In this document: piece by piece, positions 24,687-32,778 of the stretch
Layout of the letters: the number at the start of each line of letters is the position of its first letter
Position numbering within the stretch: the first letter of the stretch is position 1
NCBI RefSeq assembly: GCF_016862935.1
Contig: NZ_BONX01000003.1
Location: forward strand, 306,819-370,818
Length of the DNA stretch: 64,000 bases
From: Plantactinospora mayteni
GTDB taxonomy: Bacteria > Actinomycetota > Actinomycetes > Mycobacteriales > Micromonosporaceae
Reading direction: 5' to 3'
The notes under the pieces: generated by a model
The model's input: only the letters and a program-made list of their open reading frames with translations
The model's database searches: none
What the model was told of the DNA's origin: nothing
Position numbers and translations under genes: made by a program

Positions 24687-25772
24687 ATGACCGCCTTGTT
24701 GGCAATCGGCACCGGCAAGGGCCTCTTCCTCGCCACCAGCAGCGACGACCGCAAGAGTTGGCAGGTCAGCGGGCCGCACTTCGCGATGACCGGGGTCTAC
24801 TCGGTCGCCGTGGACAAACGGCGGGCCACCCCGAGGCTGCTCGCCGGGGTGACCAGTTCGCACTTCGGCCCCAGCGTCGCGACCAGCGATGACCTCGGCG
24901 CGTCCTGGCAGGAGCCGGCGGAGCCACCCGTCGCGTTCCCGGAGGGCACCGGGGCCAGCCTGGAGCGGGTCTGGCAGCTCACCCCCGGCCCGGCCGACCA
25001 GCCCGACGTGGTCTACGCCGGCACCCAGCCGTCCGCGCTGTTCCGCTCGGTCGACGGCGGCATCTCCTACGAGCTGGTCCGTCCGCTCTGGGACCACCCG
25101 CACCGCCCGCAGTGGGAAGCCGGATTCGGCGGCCAGGCGATCCACACGGTGCTGCCGCACCCGGCCGATCCGGCGCAGATCCTGGTCGCCATGTCGACCG
25201 GCGGCGTCTACCGCAGCGGTGACGCGGGTGCGAGCTGGCGCCCACAGAACACCGGCATCCGGGCCTATTTCATGCCCGACGAGTGGCCCGAGTTCGGCCA
25301 GTGCGTGCACAAGGTCGCCCGGGACGCGGCCGACCCCGAGCGGCTCTACGCGCAGAACCACCACGGCGTCTACCGGTCCACCGACGGTGGGCTGAGCTGG
25401 CAGTCGATCGCCGACGGACTGCCCAGCGACTTCGGCTTCCCGATGGTCGCCCATCCGCACCGTGGCGGCACCATCTACACCTTCCCGCTGGTCGCGGACG
25501 GGGAGCGCTTCCCCGTCGACCGGCGCTGCCGGGTCTTCCGCTCCACCGACGCCGGTGACACCTGGCAGCCGCTGACCGACGGGCTGCCGAGCGGGCCCTA
25601 CTACCCGGCCGTGCTGCGCGACGCGCTCTGTGTCGACGACGCCGACCCGGCCGGGGTCTATTTCGGCACCCGCTCCGGCGAGGTCTACGCCAGCCGGGAC
25701 GAGGGCGACTCGTGGTCGCTGGTCGCCGCCCACCTGCCCGACGTGCTCTGCGTCCGGGCCGCGGAGGTCTGA
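24687..25772 (+). CDS. BNR/WD40-like beta-propeller protein (sialidase-superfamily fold)
   Basis: A 361-residue cytoplasmic-type protein with no signal peptide, beginning MTALLAIGTGKGLFLATSSDD. Repeated blades end in Asp-box-like strings: TSDDLGASWQEP, SGDAGASWRPQN, STDGGLSWQSI and STDAGDTWQPL. The FRIP motif and sialidase catalytic residues are not evident, so it is probably a binding or repair propeller such as the Ycf48/VPS10-like group and not a glycosidase. ATG 24687 is 6 nt after GGAGAG; ATG 24681 is too close to it. The next gene, for a ThiS/MoaD-like protein, begins 4 bp after its stop and is likely co-translated. Confidence 0.8.
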   Translation: MTALLAIGTGKGLFLATSSDDRKSWQVSGPHFAMTGVYSVAVDKRRATPRLLAGVTSSHFGPSVATSDDLGASWQEPAEPPVAFPEGTGASLERVWQLTPGPADQPDVVYAGTQPSALFRSVDGGISYELVRPLWDHPHRPQWEAGFGGQAIHTVLPHPADPAQILVAMSTGGVYRSGDAGASWRPQNTGIRAYFMPDEWPEFGQCVHKVARDAADPERLYAQNHHGVYRSTDGGLSWQSIADGLPSDFGFPMVAHPHRGGTIYTFPLVADGERFPVDRRCRVFRSTDAGDTWQPLTDGLPSGPYYPAVLRDALCVDDADPAGVYFGTRSGEVYASRDEGDSWSLVAAHLPDVLCVRAAEV

Positions 25773-25776
25773 GCGC

Positions 25777-26052
25777 ATGGTCACCGTCATCGTGCCCGCC
25801 GCGCTACGGGGCGAGACGGCCGGCGCCGGCCGGCTCGACGTCGGCACGGCGGGCACCCTCCGAGCCGTGTTCGACGAGGTGGGCGCCCGGTGGCCCCGGC
25901 TGATCCGGCGGATCCGGGACGAGCAGGGCCAGTTGCGCCGCTACGTCAACGTCTACGTCGACGGCGAGGACTGCCGGCAGACCGGCGGCCTCGACACCGC
26001 CGTATCCGACGACGCGGAGATCCAGGTCATCCCCTCCGTCGCCGGGGGCTGA
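25777..26052 (+). CDS. ThiS/MoaD-like ubiquitin-fold protein with C-terminal GlyGly
   Basis: A 91-residue beta-grasp protein, ending IQVIPSVAGG. The terminal Gly-Gly is the feature that lets ThiS and MoaD carry sulfur as a thiocarboxylate after adenylation by an E1-like enzyme. The opening VTVIVPAALRGETAGAGRLDV and central YVNVYVDGEDCRQTGGLDTAV are normal for MoaD-family sulfur carriers. RBS GCGGAGG lies 9 nt upstream of ATG 25777. No E1-like MoeB/ThiF or molybdopterin gene is nearby; its close neighbour is the BNR propeller protein, suggesting the two work together. Confidence 0.85.
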   Translation: MVTVIVPAALRGETAGAGRLDVGTAGTLRAVFDEVGARWPRLIRRIRDEQGQLRRYVNVYVDGEDCRQTGGLDTAVSDDAEIQVIPSVAGG

Positions 26053-26070
26053 CCAGCCGCGCCCCGAGAT

Positions 26071-26097
26071 GGCCCCGGTCGGCAGCCGTCCGGGGCC
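26071..26097. terminator. Stem-loop after the ThiS-like gene
   Basis: GGCCCCGG (26071-26078) and CCGGGGCC (26090-26097) pair perfectly around an 11-nt loop, 18 nt after the stop of the sulfur-carrier gene. The rest of the gap, up to 26320, has no clear gene; it ends in GGAGG at 26310-26314, the ribosome site of corA. Confidence 0.55.
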
Positions 26098-26320
26098 CGG
26101 CCGGCGTTGTCCGCGACTCGGGGTGCGAAGGGTCGCGGCGCCGCCTACCGTGGGGGTTGGTCAACGTTTCCGTGCTGTTGGCCGGCGGTTTGTCGTCCTC
26201 GGCCGGGGGCGGGCGTGGGATGGGACGGTGGCCCAGGGCGGGCCGTCGACCGGTTATGTGATCCCCTCTTCGTGGGGTCCCCGCACATGTCGCTCGACGT
26301 CTTCGTTGTGGAGGCTGCCC

Positions 26321-27481
26321 ATGTCCGACTGGCGTTCGCGCGCCCTCCGTCCCGCGAAGCGGGCCCTGCGCCGCTCGCAGGACCGATATCCGCAGTCGCC
26401 ACCGGAGCTGTCGATGGATCCGCGGGCGGCCGAGGAGGGCAGCGAGGCGCCGCCGGCGGAGGAGAGTGTGGTCACCTCCGCGATCTACCGGGACGGCCAC
26501 CGGGTCGACGGCCCGCCGAACCTCGCGGAGACCTGCCAGCGGCTGCGGGACCATCCGGGGACGATGGCGTGGATCGGCCTCTACCGGCCGACCGAGGGAC
26601 AACTGCTCACCGTGGCCGAGGAGTTCGGGCTGCACGAGTTGGCCGTCGAGGACGCCATCGTCGCGCACCAGCGGCCCAAGCTCGAACGGTACGGCGACAC
26701 CCTGTTCGTGGTGCTCCGGGCAGCCCGCTATCTCGACGAGGCCGAGGAGGTGGACTTCGGCGAGGTGCACGTCTTCGTCGGGGCCAACTTCGTGCTGACC
26801 GTACGACACGGGCAGGCACCCGACCTGACCGCCGTACGTCGCCGGATGGAGAACGACCCCGACCTGCTGCGACGCGGCCCGGAGGCGGTGCTGTACGCGG
26901 TCCTGGACAGCGTGGTCGACGGGTACGCCCCGGTGGTCGGCGGGTTGCAGAACGACATCGACGAGATCGAGACCGAAGTGTTCCGGGGTGATCCCCGGGT
27001 GAGCCGGCGGATCTACGAACTCTCCCGTGAGGTGATCGAGTTCCAACGGGCCACCCGGCCGCTGCTGGACATCCTCCAGGGGCTCAGTGCCGGGTTCGAG
27101 AAGTACGGCACCAACGAGGAGCTGCGGCGCTATCTCGGCGACGTGGCCGACCACGCCACCACCGCCTCGGAGCGGGTCAACGAGTTCCGGCAGATCCTGG
27201 CGGACATCCTCGCCCTGAACGCCACCCTGGTGTCGCAGGCGCAGAACGAGGAGGTCAAGAACCTGACGGTGGCCAGCTACACCCAGAACGAGGAGATCAA
27301 GAAGATCTCGGCCTGGGCGGCGATCCTGTTCGCGCCGACCCTGATCGGCACGGTGTACGGGATGAACTTCGTGCACATGCCCGAGCTGCAATGGGTCTTC
27401 GGCTATCCGTTCGCGCTATTCCTGATGCTGGTGGTCTGTAGCACGCTCTTCGTGATCTTCAAACGCCGCGACTGGCTCTGA
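26321..27481 (+). CDS. corA: CorA family magnesium/cobalt transporter
   Basis: A 386-residue CorA protein. The N-terminal cytoplasmic alpha/beta domain (WIGLYRPTEGQLLTVAEEFGLHELAVEDA, RPKLERYGDTLFVVLR) leads to a long stalk helix and two C-terminal membrane helices with the signature YGMNF at the pore entrance. It ends FKRRDWL. ATG 26321 follows GGAGG at 26310-26314; earlier in-frame starts would read through a non-coding leader. It should form a pentameric channel for Mg2+ in the plasma membrane. The opposite-strand neighbour is also a CorA protein, with only 27 bp between their stops. Confidence 0.92.
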   Translation: MSDWRSRALRPAKRALRRSQDRYPQSPPELSMDPRAAEEGSEAPPAEESVVTSAIYRDGHRVDGPPNLAETCQRLRDHPGTMAWIGLYRPTEGQLLTVAEEFGLHELAVEDAIVAHQRPKLERYGDTLFVVLRAARYLDEAEEVDFGEVHVFVGANFVLTVRHGQAPDLTAVRRRMENDPDLLRRGPEAVLYAVLDSVVDGYAPVVGGLQNDIDEIETEVFRGDPRVSRRIYELSREVIEFQRATRPLLDILQGLSAGFEKYGTNEELRRYLGDVADHATTASERVNEFRQILADILALNATLVSQAQNEEVKNLTVASYTQNEEIKKISAWAAILFAPTLIGTVYGMNFVHMPELQWVFGYPFALFLMLVVCSTLFVIFKRRDWL

Positions 27482-27508
27482 GCCGGACCGGCCGCTGCCG
27501 CCCCGCGC

Positions 27509-28639
27509 TCACAGCCAGTTGTTGCGCCGGAAACCGCGGTGCATCAACACCGCCAGGACCAGCATCACCACCAGTACCACCCAGAAGCCGTTCGCCGCCT
27601 TCAGCCCTGGGATGAACTCGAAGTTCATCCCGTAGATGCCGGCGATGAAGGTCTGCACAGCGAAGATCGCCGCCCACGCCGCGATCTTGCGCATGTCGTT
27701 GTTCTGGTCCACCGAGACCTGGGCCAGCCGGGCCTGGAGGATCGAGTTCAGCAGGTCGTCGTAGCCGCTCACCTGCTCCACCGTCCGGGACAGCACCCCG
27801 TGCACGTCCCGGAAGTAGCGGACCACGGGTCGGGGCAGCTCCCGGTCGTCGAGCAGCGCGGCGAACGGCCGCTGCAACGGCGCGACCGCCCGCTTGAACT
27901 CCATCAGCTCCCGTTTGAGCTGGTAGATGTGCGCGATCCGGTCCCGGGCGGTACGCGGGGCGAAGACCTGCTCCTCCACCGCGTCGACGTCGGCCTCCAC
28001 GGCGGTGGCCACCTGGACGTACGAGCCGACGAGCTGGTCGCAGACCGCGTAGGCGACCGCCCAGGGGCCGAGGGCGAGCAGTGTGGGCCGGGCCTCCAGA
28101 TCGGCCCGGACCGGCCGGAGCGCACCGGGTGCGCCGTGCCGGACGGTGATCACGAACCGGGGACCGACGAACACGGTCACCGCGCCGGTCTCCACCACCT
28201 CGGAGGTCTCGGTCAGCTCGGAGTGCTCGACATAGCGGGTGGTACGCAGCACGATCACCGTCACCTGGTCGTAGCGCTCCACCGCCGGCCGGTGCTCCCG
28301 GTTGAGCGCGTGCCCGGCGACCAGGTCGTCGAGGCCGAACGTCCGGGCGATCGGCGCGAAGTCCGCCTCGTCCGGATCGTGCAGCCCCAGCCAGACGAAC
28401 CCGCGGCCCCGGCGCGCCGCCGCCAGGGCCGTACGGTGGTCGGGCCGGCCCGGCAGCCGCCGACCGTCGACGTACACCGCGCAGTCCACGATCCGGTCGG
28501 TCTGCTGGCCGCGCTGCGCCGGGGCGTACCCGGAGGTGAGGCCGTCCGGGTTGAGCATCCGGGCGATCGCCCGGCGGACCGGTGCCACCCACCTGGTCCG
28601 GGTACCGGCCGCAGCCGCGTCCCGTTCATACCCCGCCAT
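27509..28639 (-). CDS. CorA family magnesium/cobalt transporter (second copy)
   Basis: A 376-residue CorA-like transporter sharing the same plan as its neighbour: cytoplasmic domain (FVWLGLHDPDEADFAPIARTFGLDDL, YDQVTVIVLRTTRYVEHSE), stalk helix (DRIAHIYQLKRELMEFKRAV) and two C-terminal helices with YGMNF. It ends FRRNNWL. ATG 28639 is preceded by AAAGGGG at 9 nt. The proteins are similar but clearly diverged, so this is an old paralogue pair arranged tail to tail. Ion preference (Mg2+, Co2+, or an efflux role) cannot be read from the sequence. Confidence 0.9.
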   Translation of the reverse strand: MAGYERDAAAAGTRTRWVAPVRRAIARMLNPDGLTSGYAPAQRGQQTDRIVDCAVYVDGRRLPGRPDHRTALAAARRGRGFVWLGLHDPDEADFAPIARTFGLDDLVAGHALNREHRPAVERYDQVTVIVLRTTRYVEHSELTETSEVVETGAVTVFVGPRFVITVRHGAPGALRPVRADLEARPTLLALGPWAVAYAVCDQLVGSYVQVATAVEADVDAVEEQVFAPRTARDRIAHIYQLKRELMEFKRAVAPLQRPFAALLDDRELPRPVVRYFRDVHGVLSRTVEQVSGYDDLLNSILQARLAQVSVDQNNDMRKIAAWAAIFAVQTFIAGIYGMNFEFIPGLKAANGFWVVLVVMLVLAVLMHRGFRRNNWL

Positions 28640-28860
28640 TGCCGGATGCCCCTTTCCGCGCGCGGTCGCTGGCGTGCATCGAACCATCCGCCGGCCACCC
28701 GGCCGGTGCCCGGGTGCCGCCCGCCGGTGAGGTTCCGCACCAACCGGCCGGTCCGGCGGGCCGCCGAGCTATTCTCGATCATCAGGCGGCGCCAGCACGC
28801 GACCGCCCCGGACGAGAGCGCTGCCGTACCCGGCCCTGCAAAGACGGCGCGCAGAAACCC

Positions 28861-29142
28861 ATGACTGCTGTCGATGTCATCGAAATCGTCGGTTCGCTGC
28901 TGATCCTGTCGGCCTTCGCCGCCGCCCAGACCCGCCGACTCTCCCCGCACTCCGCCCGCTATCTGCTGCTGAACATCGTCGGCTCGACGGTGCTGGCGGT
29001 GATCGCCCTGCTGCACCACTCGTGGGGCTTCCTGCTCCTCGAGGCGAGTTGGGCGGTGATCTCCACCGTCTCGCTGGCCCGGCTGCCCGGCCGGGACCGG
29101 CCCGGCGGGCAGCCGGCGGACCAGCCCGGTCTGCACCCCTGA
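28861..29142 (+). CDS. Small two-to-three-helix membrane protein (CBU_0592-like)
   Basis: A 93-residue membrane protein starting MTAVDVIEIVGSLLILSAFAAAQ, with helices at about residues 5-24, 36-54 and 55-72, and a hydrophilic proline/glycine tail. It fits a small uncharacterised family of integral membrane proteins (CBU_0592-like). No ribosome site precedes ATG 28861, so translation may be leaderless or start elsewhere. Neighbours give no functional hint. Confidence 0.65.
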   Translation: MTAVDVIEIVGSLLILSAFAAAQTRRLSPHSARYLLLNIVGSTVLAVIALLHHSWGFLLLEASWAVISTVSLARLPGRDRPGGQPADQPGLHP

Positions 29143-29151
29143 CATTACGGG

Positions 29152-29179
29152 CGTCCCGTCGCTGGTGATCGACGGGACG
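29152..29179. terminator. Stem-loop between converging genes
   Basis: CGTCCCGTCG (29152-29161) and CGACGGGACG (29170-29179) pair perfectly around an 8-nt loop, 9 nt after the stop of the small membrane protein and 73 nt before the end of the MetE-like gene. Likely a shared terminator. Confidence 0.6.
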
Positions 29180-29252
29180 TCGCCCCGTTCGCGCCCGTGA
29201 CCGGCGGCGGCCTCGCCCGGCCGGGCTGCCGGTCAGCCCGGCCGGGCGGGGC

Positions 29253-30377
29253 TCAGTTGTCGCCCCAGACCTCCTGCGCGGTCTCCACGATCAGCCGCAG
29301 CTTCGCCACCTGCTCCTCCTGGGTCAGCGCGTTCCCCTCCACCGTCGAGGAGAAGCCGCACTGCGGGGAGAGGCAGAGCTGCTCCAGCGGGACATACCGG
29401 GCCGCCTCGTCGATCCGGCGCTTGAGGGCGTCCTTGCTCTCCAGCTCGCCCCGCTTGGTGGTGACCAGGCCGAGCACCACCTTCTTGCCGGGCGGGACGA
29501 ACCGCAGCGGCGCGAAGTCGCCGGAGCGCTCGTCGTCGTACTCCAGGAAGAAGCCGTCGACGTCGAGCTGGCTGAAGAGCGCCTCGGCGACGAAGTCGTA
29601 GCCGCCCTCGGCGGCCCAGGAGGACCGGAAGTTGCCCCGGCACATGTGGGTGGTCACCGACAGGCCCGCCGGCCGACCGGCCAGCGAGGCGTTGATCTGC
29701 CGGATGTAGCGCTCGTGCTGGTGCTCCGGGTCGCCGCCCTGGGCGGCCACCATCTCGCGCTGCCGGGGGTCGTTCAGGTACGCCAGGCTGGTGTCGTCGA
29801 ACTGGAGGTAGGTGCAGCCGAGGTCGGCCAGCCGGCGCACCTGATCGGCGTACGCGGCGCTGAGGTCGACCCAGAACTGGTCCAGGTCGGGATAGACGGC
29901 GGTGTCGATGGCGGCCCGGCCGCCCCGGTAGTGCACCATGCTCGGCGACGGGATGGTCAGCTTCGGGGTACCCGTCGTGACCTGCGCCTTCAGGAAGGAG
30001 AACGCGTCGCCGAAGATGGTGTCGGTCAGCTTCACCCGGTCGTGCACGCGCAGCGCCGCCGACTGGAACTCCAGCTTCCCGGACTCGTTGAAGAACTGCA
30101 CGGTCAGCTTCTCGTCGGCCGGGTCGATCCCGCCGAGCTGGTAGATGAAGTCCATGTGCCAGGAGGTACGCCGGAACTCGCCGTCGGTGGCGGTACGCAG
30201 TCCGATGCTCTCCTGGAGGCGTACCACCTCGCGGATCGCGTCGTCCTCGACGGCGCGCAACTCCTCGGCGGTGATCCGCCCGGCGGCCCGGTCGGCCCGG
30301 GCGGTCAGCAGCCGCGCGGGTCGCAGCAGGCTGCCGACGTGGTCGGCGCGGAACGGCGGGCGGGATGATGCGTCCAT
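29253..30377 (-). CDS. Cobalamin-independent methionine synthase family protein (MetE C-terminal-domain type)
   Basis: A 374-residue protein equivalent to the catalytic C-terminal barrel of MetE. It opens FRADHVGSLLRP, as in YxjG/YxjH-type proteins. Zinc ligands are probably His and Cys in THMCRGNFRSSW, Glu in FFLEYDDERSGDF, and Cys in CLSPQCGFSS. It lacks the N-terminal half of true MetE, so it may transfer methyl groups from a small donor instead of folate-polyglutamate. ATG 30377 follows GAGGGGA. It stands alone, divergent from nothing and 149 bp downstream of the FadR gene on the same strand. Confidence 0.85.
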   Translation of the reverse strand: MDASSRPPFRADHVGSLLRPARLLTARADRAAGRITAEELRAVEDDAIREVVRLQESIGLRTATDGEFRRTSWHMDFIYQLGGIDPADEKLTVQFFNESGKLEFQSAALRVHDRVKLTDTIFGDAFSFLKAQVTTGTPKLTIPSPSMVHYRGGRAAIDTAVYPDLDQFWVDLSAAYADQVRRLADLGCTYLQFDDTSLAYLNDPRQREMVAAQGGDPEHQHERYIRQINASLAGRPAGLSVTTHMCRGNFRSSWAAEGGYDFVAEALFSQLDVDGFFLEYDDERSGDFAPLRFVPPGKKVVLGLVTTKRGELESKDALKRRIDEAARYVPLEQLCLSPQCGFSSTVEGNALTQEEQVAKLRLIVETAQEVWGDN

Positions 30378-30525
30378 GGTGGTCCCCTCTGTTCCTGGTA
30401 CCCGGGCTCTCGGTCGGCACACACCGGCGCCTCGTACCGCGACGGCGCGATCCGGCCAACCATAGTCCGCCGGGCCGGCATTGATGATCTAGAAACCGTA
30501 CCGCCGACCGGAGCCGCTCGACAGC

Positions 30526-31287
30526 TCAGGAGGCCGGACCGGGGCCGGTCTGCGCCCAGATGGCGCTCATCTCCAGCATGGCCTGCTCCATGATCTGCAC
30601 CATCGCGGTCTTGGCCCGCTCACCGTCGCGCCGCTGGATCGCCTGGGCCACGTCGGCGTGCAGTTGCAGCGCCTGCTCGTGCGGATAGTGCGGCATCAGG
30701 TCGTAGTGGTAGCGGCCGGCCAGCACCTCGGCGACCAGCTCGTGCAGCTTGACGAACATCTCGTTGCCGGAGTCGACCAGCACCAGCCGGTGGAACTCGA
30801 TGTCGAGCCGGAGGAACTCGGCCTCGTCGCCGGCCTTGCCCGCCGCCCACATCTTCGCGGCGAGCCCGACCAGTTCGCTGGCCTCCTGCGGGGTGGCCCG
30901 CAGCGCGGCGAGCGCGGCGGCCTGCGGCTCGACGGCGGTACGCAGTTCGGTGATCGAGCGGAGCTGGGCGATCCGGCCGGCCGAGGCGAGTCGCCAGCGG
31001 ATCACCTGGGGGTCGAAGACGTTCCAGTCGCCGGCGGCCCGGATCAGGGTGCCGACCCGGCGGCGTGACTCGACCAGCCCCATCGAGGCCAGTACCCGCA
31101 GCACCTCCCGGACCACCGAGCGGGAGACCGAGTATTGCTCGACCAAGTCGTCGATGTAGAGCACGGAACCCGGCGCGAGCTGGCCGGCGCAGACGGCCGT
31201 GCCTAGTTGGTCGAGCAGCCGGGCGTGCAGCCCGGACTCGGCGGGGTCGAGCCGGACAGACGCGACCTCTGGTGACGGCGTGGCCAT
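30526..31287 (-). CDS. GntR/FadR (FCD-domain) regulator of the adjacent sugar-acid operon
   Basis: A 253-residue regulator. Residues 20-85 form the winged helix (LLDQLGTAVCAGQLAPGSVL, VEQYSVSRSVVREVLRVLASMGLVESRRRVGT). The rest is an all-helical FCD domain with metal-ligand residues in EFLRLDIEFHRLV and LQLHADVAQAI. Its best-known relatives, such as DgoR, UxuR and ExuR, respond to aldonates or hexuronates. It is divergent from the ABC-dgoD-manD-gntK operon and is its obvious repressor. No Shine-Dalgarno precedes ATG 31287, and a GATAGG box lies only 8 nt upstream, so the mRNA may be leaderless. Confidence 0.88.
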   Translation of the reverse strand: MATPSPEVASVRLDPAESGLHARLLDQLGTAVCAGQLAPGSVLYIDDLVEQYSVSRSVVREVLRVLASMGLVESRRRVGTLIRAAGDWNVFDPQVIRWRLASAGRIAQLRSITELRTAVEPQAAALAALRATPQEASELVGLAAKMWAAGKAGDEAEFLRLDIEFHRLVLVDSGNEMFVKLHELVAEVLAGRYHYDLMPHYPHEQALQLHADVAQAIQRRDGERAKTAMVQIMEQAMLEMSAIWAQTGPGPAS

Positions 31288-31297
31288 AAATAAAGCC

Positions 31298-31347
31298 TAT
31301 CAGTGAGTGGCCTGGTCTTGCTTAAGTCAGGTTTATCGGCCTAGCAT
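31298..31347. promoter_or_regulatory. Divergent promoter region of fadR-type gene and sugar-acid operon
   Basis: On the plus strand TTGCTT (31318-31323) and TAGCAT (31342-31347) are 18 nt apart, about 69 bp before the binding-protein gene. On the minus strand a GATAGG box (31303-31298) lies 10 nt before the regulator start. The stretch is relatively A/T-rich (cttaag, tttatc). The operator probably lies here, but I see no clean palindrome. Confidence 0.4.
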
Positions 31348-31415
31348 CCGGCATTAGGCAGACGTAGGAGTCTGCGGGCGGCACCCAACGGCGGGTCGCC
31401 GCGAGGGAAGGGGAG

Positions 31416-32708
31416 ATGGACGTGTTACGTCGCTCGGTAATCGGAACATCTCTGGCCGTGGTGGCTGCCCTCGGCCTCTCCGCCTGCGGAGGCGGCGGCG
31501 ATGACAGTGGCGGGTCGAACACGCTGCGCGTGACGCTGGTGAACCACGTCTGGACGGAAAACATAAAGAAGGCCCTGCCGGAGTTCGAGCAGCAGTCCGG
31601 ACTGAAGGTCGAGGTCACCCAACTCGGCGAGGACCAGCTCTCCGACCAGTACAACGTCAAGCTGAACGCTGGCTCCAGCGACATCGACGTGATGATGTAC
31701 CGGCCGCTCCAGGAGGGGAAGCTCTTCGCCAAGAACGGCTACCTGGCCGAGCTGACCGACAAGGCGAAGGAGGACTCGGCGTTCGACTTCGCCGACTTCC
31801 AGGCCCCGCCGGTGCAGGCCACCACCTACCAGGACAAGCTGGTCGGCGTCCCGATCATCACCGAGCAGGAGGTCCTCTACTACCGCAAGGACCTGTTGCA
31901 GAAGTCCGGCTTCAGCGCACCGCCGAAGACCCTGGACGAGCTGAAGACGATGGCGGCCAAGATCGAGGCCGACAACCCGGGTACGGCGGGCTTCGTGGCC
32001 CGGACCGGCAAGGCCGCGGCGGTCACCCAGTTCTCCAGCTTCCTGTACAGCTTCGGCGGTGACTTCGTCGACGGCAGCGGCAAGGCCAGCGTCAACACCG
32101 AGCAGGCCAAGCAGGCGTACGCGTACTACGGCGGGCTGCTCCGGGAGAACGGGCCGGAGAACATCAGCACCGACATGAGCTGGTCCGAGGCGATGGCGAT
32201 CTTCACCCAGGGCAAGGCGGCCTTCTACACCGAGGCGAACTCGCTCTACAAGAACGCCACCGATCCGGCCAAGTCCAAGGTCTCCGACAGCGTCGGGTTC
32301 GCGCCGTTCCCGGCCGGTCCGGCCGGCTCCAAGCCGTACAACATCCCGTCCTGGGCGCTCGGCGTCAACGAGGGCTCGGAGAACCAGGCCAACGCCTGGA
32401 AGTTCATCCAGTGGGCGGCCGGCAAGGAGCAGACGCTGGTACAGCAGAAGGGTGGCGTGCCGGGGGCCCGTACCTCGGTCTGGGCCAACCCGGAGGGCAT
32501 CGCGACCTACCCGAAGGACCTCGCGGACGCCATCAAGGTCAGCACCGAGAACGGTGTCGGCCACGACCGGCCGCTGGTCGTGAAGGTGGCCGAGGCCCGG
32601 GAGCTGGTCGGGCAGCCGATCGTCGACGCGATCACCGGCAAGGACGTGGCCGGCTCGGCCGCCACGGCGAACGAGGCGTTCCAGAAGCTCCTCGACGACG
32701 AGAAGTAA
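31416..32708 (+). CDS. Sugar ABC transporter substrate-binding lipoprotein (family 1)
   Basis: A 430-residue extracellular sugar-binding lipoprotein with lipobox LSAC near residue 25. Mature domain: NTLRVTLVNHVWTENIKKALPEFEQQSGLKVEV at the start, then SDIDVMMYRPLQEGKLFAKNGYLAELT, VGVPIITEQEVLYYRKDLL and PYNIPSWALGVNEGSENQANAW, all typical of family-1 (maltose/multiple-sugar) binding proteins. A ribosome site (aaggggag) precedes ATG 31416. First gene of an importer followed by two permeases and aldonate-processing enzymes, so the ligand is likely a uronate, aldonate or a saccharide giving those. Confidence 0.92.
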   Translation: MDVLRRSVIGTSLAVVAALGLSACGGGGDDSGGSNTLRVTLVNHVWTENIKKALPEFEQQSGLKVEVTQLGEDQLSDQYNVKLNAGSSDIDVMMYRPLQEGKLFAKNGYLAELTDKAKEDSAFDFADFQAPPVQATTYQDKLVGVPIITEQEVLYYRKDLLQKSGFSAPPKTLDELKTMAAKIEADNPGTAGFVARTGKAAAVTQFSSFLYSFGGDFVDGSGKASVNTEQAKQAYAYYGGLLRENGPENISTDMSWSEAMAIFTQGKAAFYTEANSLYKNATDPAKSKVSDSVGFAPFPAGPAGSKPYNIPSWALGVNEGSENQANAWKFIQWAAGKEQTLVQQKGGVPGARTSVWANPEGIATYPKDLADAIKVSTENGVGHDRPLVVKVAEARELVGQPIVDAITGKDVAGSAATANEAFQKLLDDEK

Positions 32709-32778
32709 GCCATCGCGCGGGGTGGCGGAGCGATCCGTCACCCCGCGCCTGGATCCGCCGAACCGGAAAGACCACCCC

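Noticed and set aside
26098..26320. A magnesium riboswitch upstream of corA.
   Set aside because: There are several GC-rich short complementary segments, but I could not match the conserved core of a known Mg2+ riboswitch class.
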